This document shows positions 35,357 through 45,128 of a stretch of DNA of 64,000 nt, piece after piece. Position numbers and translations under genes: made by a program. The notes beneath the pieces were generated by a model. It had not been told where the DNA came from. It did no database searches and saw only the letters and a program-made list of their open reading frames with translations. Location: assembly GCF_028680575.1 (NCBI RefSeq), contig NZ_JAPCKI010000015.1:58670-122669 (forward strand), in the 5' to 3' direction. Positions within the stretch are counted from its first letter, which is position 1, and every line of letters begins with the position of its first letter. The DNA comes from Acidovorax benzenivorans (GTDB taxonomy: Bacteria > Pseudomonadota > Gammaproteobacteria > Burkholderiales > Burkholderiaceae_C).

Positions 35357-36268
35357 ATGAACCTGCGTTTTGTCGAAGCCTTCTACTGGGTCGCGTCTCT
35401 CAAAAGCGTGACACGCGCTGCCGAGAAACTGTTTTTGACCCAATCAGCCATGTCCAGCCGCATCTCCGCGCTGGAAGATGAGCTGGGTGTGCTGCTGCTG
35501 GACAGGCGCGACAAACACTTCAAACTGACGGTGGCGGGAGCCCGGTTTTTGGTATACGCCAAGCGCATGCTGGAACTGCAGCGCCAGCTCAAGACCGAGA
35601 TGGGATCAGGAGGCCCCCTGGAGGTATCGATCCGCCTGGGGGCCATCGAATCGGTACTGCATTCGTGGCTCATTCCGTGGGTGGAGCAACTGCGCAAGGA
35701 CAACCCACTGCTGGAGTTGGAGCTGACGGTGGAAACCACGCCCGTGCTGCTCGACCAGATCCGCCGGGGCACGCTGGATGCCGTGTTTGCGGCGTTGCCT
35801 GCGTCGGCCGATGGCATCCGCAGCCAGGCGGTGACACCCATGGAGATGGTGTTTGTGGGCAATGGCAAGACGCACCGCAAACGCCGCTATGCGCTCGAAG
35901 ACTTTGCAGGCGCCGACATCCTGACTTTTCAGCGCGGCTCGCAGCCGCATGTGTCCTTGCTCGACACGCTGCGCCAGGCTCAGGTGGAGCCGCGTTGTGT
36001 GCACACCATTTCTTCCATTTCGGCCATGGTGCAACTGGTGCAGGGCGGCTTTGGCGTGGCCACACTGCCGCGCTTGGCGGTGCAGCGGCTGCTGGCATTT
36101 CCGGACCTGCGTGCGCTGGTGTGCGACACCGCACTGCGGCCACTGCCCATCCATGTGAGCTACCGCGAAGACCCCTCGTCTCCGGCCATGGAGGCTGTCG
36201 TGCGTTCGGCGCTCGACTTCATCGAGCAGCAACAGCCTGCGCCAGCCCGCAAACCGCGCAAAGCCTGA
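35357..36268 (+). CDS. LysR-family transcriptional regulator
   Basis: Start 35357 (MNLRFVEAFYWVASLKSVTR) gives the standard LysR length of 303 residues. The winged helix covers residues 1-60 (AAEKLFLTQSAMSSRISALE) and the effector domain follows (VSIRLGAIESVLHSWLIPWV). Longer in-frame starts would add a tail without family support. It precedes, in the same direction, the D-glutamate-cyclase-family gene, the TRAP genes and the oxoprolinase gene, and is the natural candidate for their activator. Confidence 0.9.
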   Translation: MNLRFVEAFYWVASLKSVTRAAEKLFLTQSAMSSRISALEDELGVLLLDRRDKHFKLTVAGARFLVYAKRMLELQRQLKTEMGSGGPLEVSIRLGAIESVLHSWLIPWVEQLRKDNPLLELELTVETTPVLLDQIRRGTLDAVFAALPASADGIRSQAVTPMEMVFVGNGKTHRKRRYALEDFAGADILTFQRGSQPHVSLLDTLRQAQVEPRCVHTISSISAMVQLVQGGFGVATLPRLAVQRLLAFPDLRALVCDTALRPLPIHVSYREDPSSPAMEAVVRSALDFIEQQQPAPARKPRKA

Positions 36269-36537
36269 GCCTTCACATCAACGCGGCACGGCACTTGATG
36301 CGGAGCCGCGAGCCGCGCGTCATGCGCCTGCGTGACGCGTGCACCAAAGTGAATCCAAACCCCTCGGGTTTACCCTTTGTTTTGCTGTCAGGGTTTTCCC
36401 TTGGCACCAACTTGGATTGCCTTTCCCCAATGGGGTGCATTGAAAAAATCGATGAGCTGATAGAAATTTTTTGAATTTGCCAGGGTCGGTGACGCCCCAA
36501 CACAATCTGCCCAACGTCATGCAATTGACATTTCTCA
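36269..36537 (+). promoter_or_regulatory. Promoter gap before the hydro-lyase/TRAP/oxoprolinase genes
   Basis: The gap begins with two hairpins, CGCGTCA/TGACGCG (about 36317-36342) and AAACCC CTC GGGTTT (36357-36371), which may end the lysR transcript. The later part is AT-rich (36430-36475) and should carry the promoter of the operon. I could not assign -35 and -10 boxes with confidence. Confidence 0.4.
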
Positions 36538-37377
36538 ATGCAAGGAAAAACGGTGGATTCAGCTCAACACACAGCGCTCGCAGTGTTTGGTTCGGAGGGG
36601 ATCGAGAACCCTCGCCATGTGCGCAGCGTCATACGCCAAGGGCTCTGGTCTTCGCACACCAGCGGCCTGGCCCACGGACGGGTTCAGGGCAACCTGGTGA
36701 TCTTGCCTGAGGTGCTGGCAGGAGACTTTCTGCGCTTTTGCCAGCGCAACCCCAAACCCTGCCCGGTGTTGGCGGTGAGCGAGCCAGGCCAGGTCGCTCT
36801 GCCCACGCTGGGGGAGGGCATCGACATCCGCAGCGACCTGCCGCAGTACCGCATCTGGCGCCACGGCGAGATGGTCCAGGAGGTGGGCGACATTGGCGAC
36901 CTGTGGCGCGATGACCTGGTCACGTTCGTGCTGGGCTGTTCGTTCTCGTTCGAGGCGGCGCTGCAAGAAGCTGGCATCAGCCTGCGCCATATCAATGAAG
37001 GCAAGAACGTGGCCATGTACCGCACCAGCATTGCCACCGAGCCCGCTGGGCCCTTCGGCGGCGCCATGGTGGTCTCCATGCGGCCCATGCCCGCCGCCGA
37101 TGTGATCCGTGCGGTGCAGGTCACCTCGCGGTTCCCGAATGTGCATGGCGCGCCGGTGCACATCGGTGACCCCACGCTCATCGGCATTGCCGATATTGCC
37201 AAGCCCGATTACGGCGATGCCGTGACGCTGCTGCCCGATGAGATTCCCGTGTTCTGGGCCTGTGGTGTCACGCCGCAGTCCGCCATCCTCAATGCTCAAC
37301 CGGCGTTCTGCATCACCCACGCCCCGGGTTGCATGCTGGTCACCGATCTTCTTAACCACCAACTCGCCAGCTTCTAA
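36538..37377 (+). CDS. DUF1445 hydro-lyase, D-glutamate cyclase family
   Basis: This 279-residue protein matches the UPF0317/YcsI family (PF07286), whose mammalian member DGLUCY converts D-glutamate to 5-oxo-D-proline. Recognisable blocks are [68 protein letters not shown] and [15 protein letters not shown] 36553 with AAGGA six bases upstream may be the true start; ATG 36538 lacks a ribosome site. It is the first gene before TRAP and 5-oxoprolinase genes, which strongly suggests a role around 5-oxoproline. The bacterial enzyme activity is inferred. Confidence 0.85.
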   Translation: MQGKTVDSAQHTALAVFGSEGIENPRHVRSVIRQGLWSSHTSGLAHGRVQGNLVILPEVLAGDFLRFCQRNPKPCPVLAVSEPGQVALPTLGEGIDIRSDLPQYRIWRHGEMVQEVGDIGDLWRDDLVTFVLGCSFSFEAALQEAGISLRHINEGKNVAMYRTSIATEPAGPFGGAMVVSMRPMPAADVIRAVQVTSRFPNVHGAPVHIGDPTLIGIADIAKPDYGDAVTLLPDEIPVFWACGVTPQSAILNAQPAFCITHAPGCMLVTDLLNHQLASF

Positions 37378-37402
37378 GCGGCTTACTCCCAGGAGTCTCC
37401 CC

Positions 37403-38368
37403 ATGAAAAAATTTGTACTGTGTATGACAGCCGCCCTCGGCGTGTGCGCGGCCCAGGCCCAGGTCAAGTGGGACCTGCCCACCGGCTACAGTGCCAACAG
37501 CTTTCAGACGCAGAACGTGCAGCAGTTTGCCGATGAGGTGGACAAGCTCACCAGCGGCAAACTCAAGATCACTCTGCACCCTGGTGGCTCGCTGTACAAG
37601 GCCAACGAGATCAAGCGGGCGGTGCAGACGGGGCAGGTGCCTTCGGCCGAGTTCATCCTGTCGGGCGCCACCAATGAGAATGCACTTTTTGGCGTGGATT
37701 CGATCCCCTTCCTGGCCACCACCTACGCAGAGTCCAAGCGCCTGTTCTTTGCCGCCAAGCCCGCGCAAGAGAAGCTGCTGGCTGCCCAGGGCGTGAAGGT
37801 GCTGTTTTCGGTGCCATGGCCCGGTCAGTCGCTGTATTCGCTCAAGCCAGTGAGCACGCCGGCTGACTTTGCAGGCACCAAGATGCGCGCCTACAACCCC
37901 GCCACCACGCGCATTGCACAGCTTCTCAAGGCACAGCCGGTGACGATCCAGCTGTCGGAGCTCGGCCAGGCCCTGGCCACCAACACCGTGCAAAACTTTC
38001 TGACGTCGAGTGCAAGCGGCGTGGAGTCCAAGCTGTACGAGCAGGTCAAGTACTTCTACCCCGTCAGCGCCTGGTTGCCACGCAATGCCACGGTGGTGAA
38101 CCAGAAAGCCTTTGATGCCCTCGAAAAACCTTTGCAGGACGCGGTGTTGAAGGCAGCCGCTGCCGCCGAAGAACGTGGCTGGGCCACGAGCGAACGTGTG
38201 GACAAGGAGTTCATCAAGGAGCTGTCCGCCAAGGGCATGACGGTGGCCGTACCCAGCGACAGCATCAAGAAGGAGCTGGCGAGCATTGGCGAATCCATGA
38301 CCGCTGACTGGGCGAAGTCGGCCGGGGCCGAGGGGCAGGCCATCATCGACGCCTACCGCAAGAAGTAG
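37403..38368 (+). CDS. TRAP binding protein 1, probable pyroglutamate-type DctP
   Basis: A signal peptide MKKFVLCMTAALGVCAAQAQ and a mature DctP-fold domain (WDLPTGYSANSFQTQNVQQF, FAGTKMRAYNPATTRIAQLL) are present. The conserved Arg in KMRAYN is the carboxylate ligand position. It resembles its neighbour at 40342-41307 block by block. The paired arrangement recalls the DctP6/DctP7 receptors of Bordetella pertussis, which bind pyroglutamate. CAGGAG lies 8 bases upstream. It begins 25 bases after the hydro-lyase stop. Confidence 0.9.
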   Translation: MKKFVLCMTAALGVCAAQAQVKWDLPTGYSANSFQTQNVQQFADEVDKLTSGKLKITLHPGGSLYKANEIKRAVQTGQVPSAEFILSGATNENALFGVDSIPFLATTYAESKRLFFAAKPAQEKLLAAQGVKVLFSVPWPGQSLYSLKPVSTPADFAGTKMRAYNPATTRIAQLLKAQPVTIQLSELGQALATNTVQNFLTSSASGVESKLYEQVKYFYPVSAWLPRNATVVNQKAFDALEKPLQDAVLKAAAAAEERGWATSERVDKEFIKELSAKGMTVAVPSDSIKKELASIGESMTADWAKSAGAEGQAIIDAYRKK

Positions 38369-38379
38369 TCGTGTCTGAA

Positions 38380-38417
38380 GGCCCCCACGGGGCCGGGTAG
38401 CGCACCGCGCGCTACCC
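38380..38417 (+). other. Two adjacent stem-loops in the dctP-dctQ intercistronic gap
   Basis: GGCCCC CAC GGGGCC (38380-38394) is directly followed by GGGTAGCGC ACCGC GCGCTACCC (38395-38417). No T-run follows. The hairpins lie 11 bases after the dctP stop and probably shield the dctP mRNA 3' end from exonucleases. This raises binding protein over permease. Confidence 0.65.
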
Positions 38418-38469
38418 CCGCAATCTCGTTACCGCTCCCCTTCTTTTTCAAGCGTTACAGGAGTACGCC

Positions 38470-38979
38470 ATGGACAAACTCGTCCGAAATTTCTACAGGC
38501 TGCTGATGCTGCTGTCTGGCCTGTCGATGCTGGCTGCGTTCGGCGCAGTCACGCTGGGCGTTTTTGCCCGCGAAGTCATCCACCTCAACATCGACGGACT
38601 CGACGCCTACGCGGGCTACGCCATTGCAGCCGCCTTGTTCTTTGCACTGCCCAGCACGCTGCAAAACGGCGACCACATCCGCGTGACGCTCATCTTGGAC
38701 CGGTTGCCCGCCCGCTGGCGCAGCGCCTTTGAGTGGTTCTGCCTGGTCAGCGCGCTGGTGTTGTCGGTGTACATCGCCTGCTATGCCGTGCGGTCGGTGT
38801 GGATCTCCTACATCACCCATGACATCTCGCCTGCAGCCGACGCCTCGCCGCTGTGGATTCCCCAGATCAGCATGGCCATGGGCTGTGTCGGTTTTGCGCT
38901 GGCGTTTGCCCACGCGCTGGTGTTGCGCTTTCAGGGTGTGGCCTTCATGGCCGTCTCCGAAGCAGCACGTTCTGAATAA
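38470..38979 (+). CDS. TRAP transporter small permease, DctQ type
   Basis: The protein has 169 residues and four hydrophobic helices (LLMLLSGLSMLAAFGAVTLG, GYAIAAALFFALPSTLQNGD, FEWFCLVSALVLSVYIACYA, MAMGCVGFALAFAHALVL). The loop LPSTLQNGDHIRVTLI is the DctQ signature. CAGGAG precedes the start. It is the small membrane partner of the DctM encoded 21 bases downstream. Confidence 0.9.
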   Translation: MDKLVRNFYRLLMLLSGLSMLAAFGAVTLGVFAREVIHLNIDGLDAYAGYAIAAALFFALPSTLQNGDHIRVTLILDRLPARWRSAFEWFCLVSALVLSVYIACYAVRSVWISYITHDISPAADASPLWIPQISMAMGCVGFALAFAHALVLRFQGVAFMAVSEAARSE

Positions 38980-39000
38980 CCCGATCCAGGAGACCTCATC

Positions 39001-40299
39001 ATGGACGTCATCATCGCTTTGGGTCTGATCGTGGTGCTGTTCGCAGTGCTCGGATCGGGCCTGTGGATCGGCCTGTCACTGCTGGCAGTGGCCCTGGTCG
39101 GCATGGAGTTTTTTACCAATCGCCCGGTGGGCGACAGCATGATGCTGACCATCTGGGGGTCTACCTCCAGCTGGACGCTCACTGCCTTGCCACTGTTTTT
39201 GTGGATGGGCGAAATCCTGTTCCGCAGCAAGCTGTCGAGCAGCATGTTCAAGGGCCTGGCCCCGTGGCTGGAGCGCCTACCGGGCCGCCTGTTGCATGTG
39301 AATGTGGTGGGCTGCACCATCTTTGCCGCGATCTCGGGCTCATCGGCCGCCACCTGCGCCACCATCGGCAAGATCACGCTGCCTGAACTCAAGCAACGCG
39401 GCTATCCCGAAGATATCTCGGTCGGCACGCTGGCCGGTGCGGGCACCCTCGGGCTGTTGATTCCGCCATCGATCATCATGATCGTCTATGGCGTGGCGGC
39501 GAATGTATCGATCTCCAAGCTGTTCCTGGCCGGGGTGATTCCGGGGCTGATGCTGGCTGCGCTGTTCATGGGCTACATCATCGTCTGGGCCCTGTTCAAC
39601 AAAGACAAGGTGCCTGCGCCTGACGCCCGCCTGAGCTTTGTGCAAAAGCTCTATGCGTCGCGCCATCTGATCCCTGTGGTGTCGCTCATCGTGGTGGTGC
39701 TGGGCGCCATCTACAGCGGCATCGCCACCGCCACCGAGGCTGCGGCGCTTGGTGTGGCCGGGTCGCTGATCCTGGCCAAGATCGAGGGCTCGCTGAATTG
39801 GGATCGCTTCAAGGAAGGGCTGGTCGCTGCCTGCCGCGTGTACTGCATGATCGGCCTCATCCTGGCGGGTGCCGCGTTCCTCACGCTGGCGATGGGCTTC
39901 ATTGGCCTGCCACGGCACCTGGCCGAGTTCATCGGTGCGCTGCACCTGTCGCCCTTTGCGCTGATGCTGTTGCTCATTGTGTTCTTCATTGTGCTGGGCT
40001 GCTTCCTGGACGGTATCTCCATGGTGGTTTTGACCATCGCGGTGCTGCTGCCCACGGTAGAGGCTGCAGGCTTTGACCTGGTGTGGTTCGGCATCTTCAT
40101 CGTGCTGGTGGTCGAGATGGCGCAGATCACGCCACCCGTGGGCTTCAATCTGTTCGTATTGCAGGGCATGACACGGCGCGAAGTGACCTGGATCGCCCGC
40201 ACTGCGCTGCCTTTGTTCGCTCTGATGATCGTTGCGGTCGTCATGACGTACTTCGTGCCCGATGTCGTGCTCTGGCTGCCACGCCAGATGCAAGGCTGA
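39001..40299 (+). CDS. TRAP transporter large permease, DctM type
   Basis: This 432-residue channel subunit contains the family motifs AAISGSSAATCATIGKITL, GTLGLLIPPSIIMIVYGV, CFLDGISMVVLTIAVLLP and EMAQITPPVGFNLFVLQG. It moves substrate with sodium ions. It follows dctQ by 21 bases and precedes a second dctP by 42. With two receptors flanking one permease pair, either receptor could deliver to it. Confidence 0.93.
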   Translation: MDVIIALGLIVVLFAVLGSGLWIGLSLLAVALVGMEFFTNRPVGDSMMLTIWGSTSSWTLTALPLFLWMGEILFRSKLSSSMFKGLAPWLERLPGRLLHVNVVGCTIFAAISGSSAATCATIGKITLPELKQRGYPEDISVGTLAGAGTLGLLIPPSIIMIVYGVAANVSISKLFLAGVIPGLMLAALFMGYIIVWALFNKDKVPAPDARLSFVQKLYASRHLIPVVSLIVVVLGAIYSGIATATEAAALGVAGSLILAKIEGSLNWDRFKEGLVAACRVYCMIGLILAGAAFLTLAMGFIGLPRHLAEFIGALHLSPFALMLLLIVFFIVLGCFLDGISMVVLTIAVLLPTVEAAGFDLVWFGIFIVLVVEMAQITPPVGFNLFVLQGMTRREVTWIARTALPLFALMIVAVVMTYFVPDVVLWLPRQMQG

Positions 40300-40341
40300 C
40301 CCCAAGCACTCACGCCTGAAGCGTCCGCGCAGGAGTTCCTC

Positions 40342-41307
40342 ATGAAGACCTTTGTGATGTTGGCCGCGTTCGCCGTGGCCCCGGTGGCGCACGCCCAAAC
40401 CCAGTGGAAACTGGCCACCGGCTACCGCGCGGAGTCGTTCCACACGCGCAACATCGTGCAGTTTGCGCAGGACGTGGAGCGTGCCTCGGCAGGCGCGCTG
40501 CGCATCGAAGTGCATGCCAACAACGCCTTGTTCAAGCTGGGTGATATCCCGCAGGCGGTGCAGGAGGGCAAGGCCCAGGCGGGAGAGACCATCATGACCA
40601 ACCTGGTGCGGGACATCCCCATCGCCGGGGCGGATGCCGTGCCCTTTGTGGTGCGCAGCTATTCCGACGCGCGGCGCATGTGGGATGTACAGCGGCCGTT
40701 GATTGAGGTGCACATGGCCAGCAAGGGGCTCAAGGCTCTGTATGCCGTGCCGTGGCCACCGCAGGGGCTGTTTTCGATCAGCTCGGTGCGCTCGTCGGCG
40801 GACTTCAAGGGCACACGCATGCGCACCTACAACCCTGGCACGGTGCGCATTGCCGAGCTGCTGGGTGCCACACCTGTGGACGTGCCTATGGGCGAAGTCA
40901 ACCAGGCCCTGTCAGCCGGCAAGCTCGACTCCATGATCACCTCGGCCCTCACCGGGGTCGAGAACCAGGTCTGGGGCCAGATCAAACAGTTCTACGGCAT
41001 CAACGCCTGGTTTCCCAAGAACATCGTTTTTGTGAACCAGCAGGCCTTTGACGCATTGCCTGCGCCCACGCGCCAGGCCGTGACCAAGGCAGCCGCTGAG
41101 GCCGAAACACGCGGCTGGGCCCTGAGTGCGGCCGTGGCCGAAGAGTCGGTGGGTGAGTTGCAGCGCAAGGGCATCAAGGTCGAGCGCGCATCTGCCGAGC
41201 TGGACACCGAACTCAAGCGCCTGGGCGAACGCTTTTCCCGGGAATGGGTGCAGTCGGTTGGCAACGAGGCCAACAAGATTTTCATTCCCTACTACTTTCA
41301 ACGTTAG
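40342..41307 (+). CDS. TRAP binding protein 2, paralogue of the first
   Basis: The signal peptide is MKTFVMLAAFAVAPVAHAQ. The mature protein matches the first receptor in order (WKLATGYRAESFHTRNIVQF, FKGTRMRTYNPGTVRIAELL, NAWFPKNIVFVNQQAFDALP). Both have 321 residues. The paralogues presumably arose by tandem duplication and bind the same or a related ligand. It is followed by the oxoprolinase gene after 26 bases, so it is cotranscribed with it. Confidence 0.9.
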   Translation: MKTFVMLAAFAVAPVAHAQTQWKLATGYRAESFHTRNIVQFAQDVERASAGALRIEVHANNALFKLGDIPQAVQEGKAQAGETIMTNLVRDIPIAGADAVPFVVRSYSDARRMWDVQRPLIEVHMASKGLKALYAVPWPPQGLFSISSVRSSADFKGTRMRTYNPGTVRIAELLGATPVDVPMGEVNQALSAGKLDSMITSALTGVENQVWGQIKQFYGINAWFPKNIVFVNQQAFDALPAPTRQAVTKAAAEAETRGWALSAAVAEESVGELQRKGIKVERASAELDTELKRLGERFSREWVQSVGNEANKIFIPYYFQR

Positions 41308-41333
41308 TCAGTTAACCAGTGAGTCTCATCACC

Positions 41334-44300
41334 ATGCAAGCATCCTCCACCATGACCACCGCACCGGCTGGCAACCGCTGGCAGTTCTGGATCGACCGGG
41401 GCGGCACATTCACCGACATCGTGGCCAAACGTCCCGATGGCTCGCTCACCACGCACAAGCTGTTGTCCGAAAACCCCGAGCAGTACAAGGACGCCGCCGT
41501 GGCGGGCATCCGCCACCTGCTGGGGCTCAAACCGGGTGAGCCGGTCACGCCCGCGCTGGTGGAATGCGTGAAGATGGGCACCACCGTGGCCACCAACGCG
41601 CTGCTGGAGCGCAAGGGCGAGTCCACGCTGCTGGTCACCACGCGCGGCTTTCGCGATGCACTGCGCATTGCCTACCAGAACCGCCCGCGCCTGTTTGACC
41701 GCCACATCCAGCTGCCCGAGCTGCTTTACTCCGAGGTGATCGAGGCCCGCGAGCGCATGGGCGCCCATGGCGACGTGTTGCAGAACCTCGACGAAGCCAC
41801 CTTGCGCGGTGACCTGCTGGCTGCCTACGGGCGCGGCCTGCGCAGCGTGGCCATTGTGTTCATGCACGGCTACCGCTACACCCAGCATGAGCAGGCGGCC
41901 CAGCGCATCGCCAAAGAGGTGGGGTTCACTCAGATCAGCACCTCGCACGAAACCAGCCCCATGATGAAGTTCGTGAGCCGTGGCGACACCACGGTGGTCG
42001 ATGCCTACCTGTCACCCATCCTGCGCCGCTACGTGGAGCAGGTGGCCAGCGAGATGCCGGGCGTCAAGCTGTTCTTCATGCAGTCCTCCGGTGGTCTTAC
42101 CGATGCGGGCACCTTCCAGGGCAAGGACGCGATCCTCTCCGGCCCAGCAGGCGGCATCGTCGGCATGGCACGCACGGCAGGCCTGGCCGGGCACGAAAAG
42201 GTCATCGGCTTTGACATGGGCGGCACGTCCACCGACGTGAGCCACTACGCTGGTGCGTTCGAGCGCGAGTTTGAGACTCATGTCGCCGGTGTGCGCATGC
42301 GTGCCCCCATGATGAGCATCCACACGGTCGCAGCCGGTGGTGGCTCTGTGCTGGCCTACGACGGTGCCCGTTTTCGCGTCGGCCCCGAGAGTGCAGGCGC
42401 CAACCCCGGCCCCGTGAGCTACCGCCGTGGCGGCCCACTGGCGGTGACTGATGCCAACGTGATGGTCGGCAAGGTGCAGCCCCGTTACTTCCCCAGCGTG
42501 TTTGGCCCCGCCGCCAACGAAACGCTGGATGCCGAGGCTGTACGCGCCCGCTTTGAGGAGATTGCGAAGCAGACCCAGCGCAAGCCCGAAGAAGTGGCCG
42601 AAGGCTTCATTCAGATCGCTGTGCAGCAGATGGCCAACGCCATCAAGAAGATCAGTGTGGCGCGCGGTTACGACGTGACACGCTACACGCTGCAGTGTTT
42701 TGGCGGAGCGGGCGGCCAGCATGCCTGCCTGGTGGCCGACGCTTTGGGCATGTCGCGTGTGTTTGTGCACCCGCTGGCCGGTGTGCTCAGCGCCTACGGC
42801 ATGGGCCTGGCGGATCAGACCGTGATTCGCGAGCAGGCGGTGGAGATGCCGCTGGCCGCCGCATCGCTGCCGCTGATTGCCGAGCGCCTGGATGCACTGG
42901 GCTCTGCGGCCCAGGCCGAGCTGGAGCGCCAGCAGGTCAGCGCCAACCCGGTGCAGGTGCGCCACAACGTGCACGTGCGCTACGAGGGCACCGATTCGGC
43001 CCTGGTGGTGCCGTTTGGCGACATGGCCGGCATCCAGGCCGCTTTTGAAGCCGCCTACCGCCAGCGTTTTGCCTTTCTCATGGCGGGCAAGGGCCTGGTG
43101 GTGGAGGCCGTGTCGGTCGAAGCCATGATCGCGGGCGATGCCCCCGCCGAGCCACGCCTGCCTGTGCACCCCCACCGCAAGCACCCGCAGCGCGAGGTGG
43201 TGAAGATGTACTCGGGCAGCGCCTGGCACGACGCCGCCCTGGTGGTGCGCGAGGATCTGCGCCCCGGCGACGTGATCCCCGGCCCGGCCATCATTGCAGA
43301 GAAGAACACCACCACGGTGGTGGAGCCCGGCTGGTCCGCCCGCCTGACTGACCTGGACCACCTGGTGCTGGACCGCGTCACGGCCCGCAAGGTGCAGTAC
43401 GCCGCAGGCACCACGGTGGACCCGGTGCTGCTCGAAGTGTTCAACAACCTGTTCATGAACATTGCCGAGCAGATGGGTCTGCAACTGCAGAACACGGCGT
43501 ACTCGGTGAACATCAAGGAGCGCCTGGACTTCAGCTGTGCGCTGTTCGATGCCACCGGCAACCTGATCGCCAACGCACCCCACATGCCCGTACACCTGGG
43601 CTCCATGGGCGAGAGCATCAAGACTGTGATTCGGGAGAACGCGGGCAAGATGCACCCGGGCGATGTGTACATGCTCAACGACCCGTACCACGGTGGCACC
43701 CACCTGCCCGACGTGACGGTGATCACCCCGGTGTATGTGGCCGAGGGCAACGAGCCCACGTTCTACGTGGGTAGCCGGGGCCACCATGCCGACATCGGAG
43801 GCACCACGCCGGGCTCCATGCCGCCGTTCTCCACGCGCATCGACGAAGAGGGCGTGCAGATCAACAACGTGAAGCTGGTGGACCGGGGCATCTTTCTGGA
43901 AGAAGAGGTGCGCAGCCTGTTGACGACGGGTGGCGGCACCACGCCATACCCCAGCCGCAACCCGCAGCAGAACCTGGCCGACCTGCGCGCACAGATCGCC
44001 GCCAACGAGAAGGGCGTGCAGGAGCTGTCGAAGATGGTGGACCAGTTTGGCCTGGATGTCGTGCAGGCCTACATGCGCCATGTGCAGGACAACGCCGAAG
44101 AGTCCGTGCGCCGTGTGATCACGCAGCTCAAAGACGGCCAGTTCACGCTGCCGCTGGACAACGGCGCGCAGATCGGCGTGTCGGTCAAGGTCAATGTGGC
44201 AGAGCGCAGCGCGGTCATCGACTTTGCGGGCACCAGCCCCCAGCAGATGAACAACTTCAACGCCCCGCGTGCCGTGTGCATGGCGGCCGTGCTGTATGTG

Positions 44301-44996
44301 TTCCGAACGCTGGTGGACGACGACATTCCGCTCAACGCCGGGTGCCTCAAGCCCCTGCAGGTGATCATTCCGCAGGGCTCCATGCTCAACCCCAACCCGC
44401 CAGCCTCGGTGGTGGCGGGCAACGTAGAGACCTCCACCTGCATCACCAACGCGCTGTTTGGCGCATTGGGCGTGATGGCGGGCAGCCAGCCCACCATGAA
44501 CAACTTCACCTTCGGCAATGCGCAGTACCAGTACTACGAAACCATTGCGGGTGGCAGCGGTGCGGGGGCCGAGCTGGATGCCTCGGGCCGGGCTGTGCGT
44601 GGCTTTGAGGGCACCAGCGTGGTTCAGACCCACATGACCAACTCGCGCCTCACCGATCCCGAGGTGCTGGAGTTCCGCTTCCCGGTGGTGCTCGACAGCT
44701 ACGAGATCCAGCGTGGTTCTGGCGGTGCGGGGCGTTGGGCGGGGGGGGATGGTGGTGTGCGGCGTGTGCGCTTCCTGGAGGCGATGACGGCCAGCATCCT
44801 GTCCAACGGGCGCCTGAACCCTGCGTTTGGCATGGCGGGTGGCCAGCCCGGCAGGCCCGGCGCCAACCGCGTGTTGCGTGCCAACGGCCAGGTCGAAGAG
44901 CTGGGTCACATCGGCGCGGCACTGATGGAGCCGGGTGATGTGTTCGAGATCGCCACCCCCGGCGGTGGCGGCTTTGGCGAATGCGTCACGTCATGA
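41334..44996 (+). CDS. 5-oxoprolinase / hydantoinase, fused HyuA-HyuB type
   Basis: The enzyme opens 5-oxoproline or hydantoin rings with ATP. Residues about 15-690 are HyuA-like: the ATPase start is [11 protein letters not shown], followed by [15 protein letters not shown] and [11 protein letters not shown]. Residues about 698-1218 are HyuB-like ([58 protein letters not shown]). The fused form of 1221 residues is that of ATP-dependent 5-oxoprolinase (OXP1), whereas hydantoinases are usually split. I chose ATG 41334; ATG 41352 and GTG 41319 are alternatives. It closes the TRAP operon, which makes 5-oxoproline the best substrate guess. Confidence 0.9.
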   Translation: MQASSTMTTAPAGNRWQFWIDRGGTFTDIVAKRPDGSLTTHKLLSENPEQYKDAAVAGIRHLLGLKPGEPVTPALVECVKMGTTVATNALLERKGESTLLVTTRGFRDALRIAYQNRPRLFDRHIQLPELLYSEVIEARERMGAHGDVLQNLDEATLRGDLLAAYGRGLRSVAIVFMHGYRYTQHEQAAQRIAKEVGFTQISTSHETSPMMKFVSRGDTTVVDAYLSPILRRYVEQVASEMPGVKLFFMQSSGGLTDAGTFQGKDAILSGPAGGIVGMARTAGLAGHEKVIGFDMGGTSTDVSHYAGAFEREFETHVAGVRMRAPMMSIHTVAAGGGSVLAYDGARFRVGPESAGANPGPVSYRRGGPLAVTDANVMVGKVQPRYFPSVFGPAANETLDAEAVRARFEEIAKQTQRKPEEVAEGFIQIAVQQMANAIKKISVARGYDVTRYTLQCFGGAGGQHACLVADALGMSRVFVHPLAGVLSAYGMGLADQTVIREQAVEMPLAAASLPLIAERLDALGSAAQAELERQQVSANPVQVRHNVHVRYEGTDSALVVPFGDMAGIQAAFEAAYRQRFAFLMAGKGLVVEAVSVEAMIAGDAPAEPRLPVHPHRKHPQREVVKMYSGSAWHDAALVVREDLRPGDVIPGPAIIAEKNTTTVVEPGWSARLTDLDHLVLDRVTARKVQYAAGTTVDPVLLEVFNNLFMNIAEQMGLQLQNTAYSVNIKERLDFSCALFDATGNLIANAPHMPVHLGSMGESIKTVIRENAGKMHPGDVYMLNDPYHGGTHLPDVTVITPVYVAEGNEPTFYVGSRGHHADIGGTTPGSMPPFSTRIDEEGVQINNVKLVDRGIFLEEEVRSLLTTGGGTTPYPSRNPQQNLADLRAQIAANEKGVQELSKMVDQFGLDVVQAYMRHVQDNAEESVRRVITQLKDGQFTLPLDNGAQIGVSVKVNVAERSAVIDFAGTSPQQMNNFNAPRAVCMAAVLYVFRTLVDDDIPLNAGCLKPLQVIIPQGSMLNPNPPASVVAGNVETSTCITNALFGALGVMAGSQPTMNNFTFGNAQYQYYETIAGGSGAGAELDASGRAVRGFEGTSVVQTHMTNSRLTDPEVLEFRFPVVLDSYEIQRGSGGAGRWAGGDGGVRRVRFLEAMTASILSNGRLNPAFGMAGGQPGRPGANRVLRANGQVEELGHIGAALMEPGDVFEIATPGGGGFGECVTS

Positions 44997-45128
44997 CGTG
45001 ATAGGCCGCTGACCCCAGTGGGGCAGGTGCTGTGCGCGAGGAGGGGTTGTGGGGCCCTCCGGGCACGGCGCTTGCAACCGCTGGATTCGTCCCCCGCACG
45101 GTGCGGGAAATGAACCTGGAGAATGCTC

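Noticed and set aside
42012..44909. A 965-codon open frame antisense to the 5-oxoprolinase gene
   Set aside because: Low-complexity His/Gly/Arg-rich translation with no motif; the plus strand has conserved HyuA and HyuB blocks throughout.
45063..45128. Start of the chemoreceptor gene at ATG 45123
   Set aside because: The CTGGAG ribosome site would be only two bases away; ATG 45129 has a normal spacing of eight bases.
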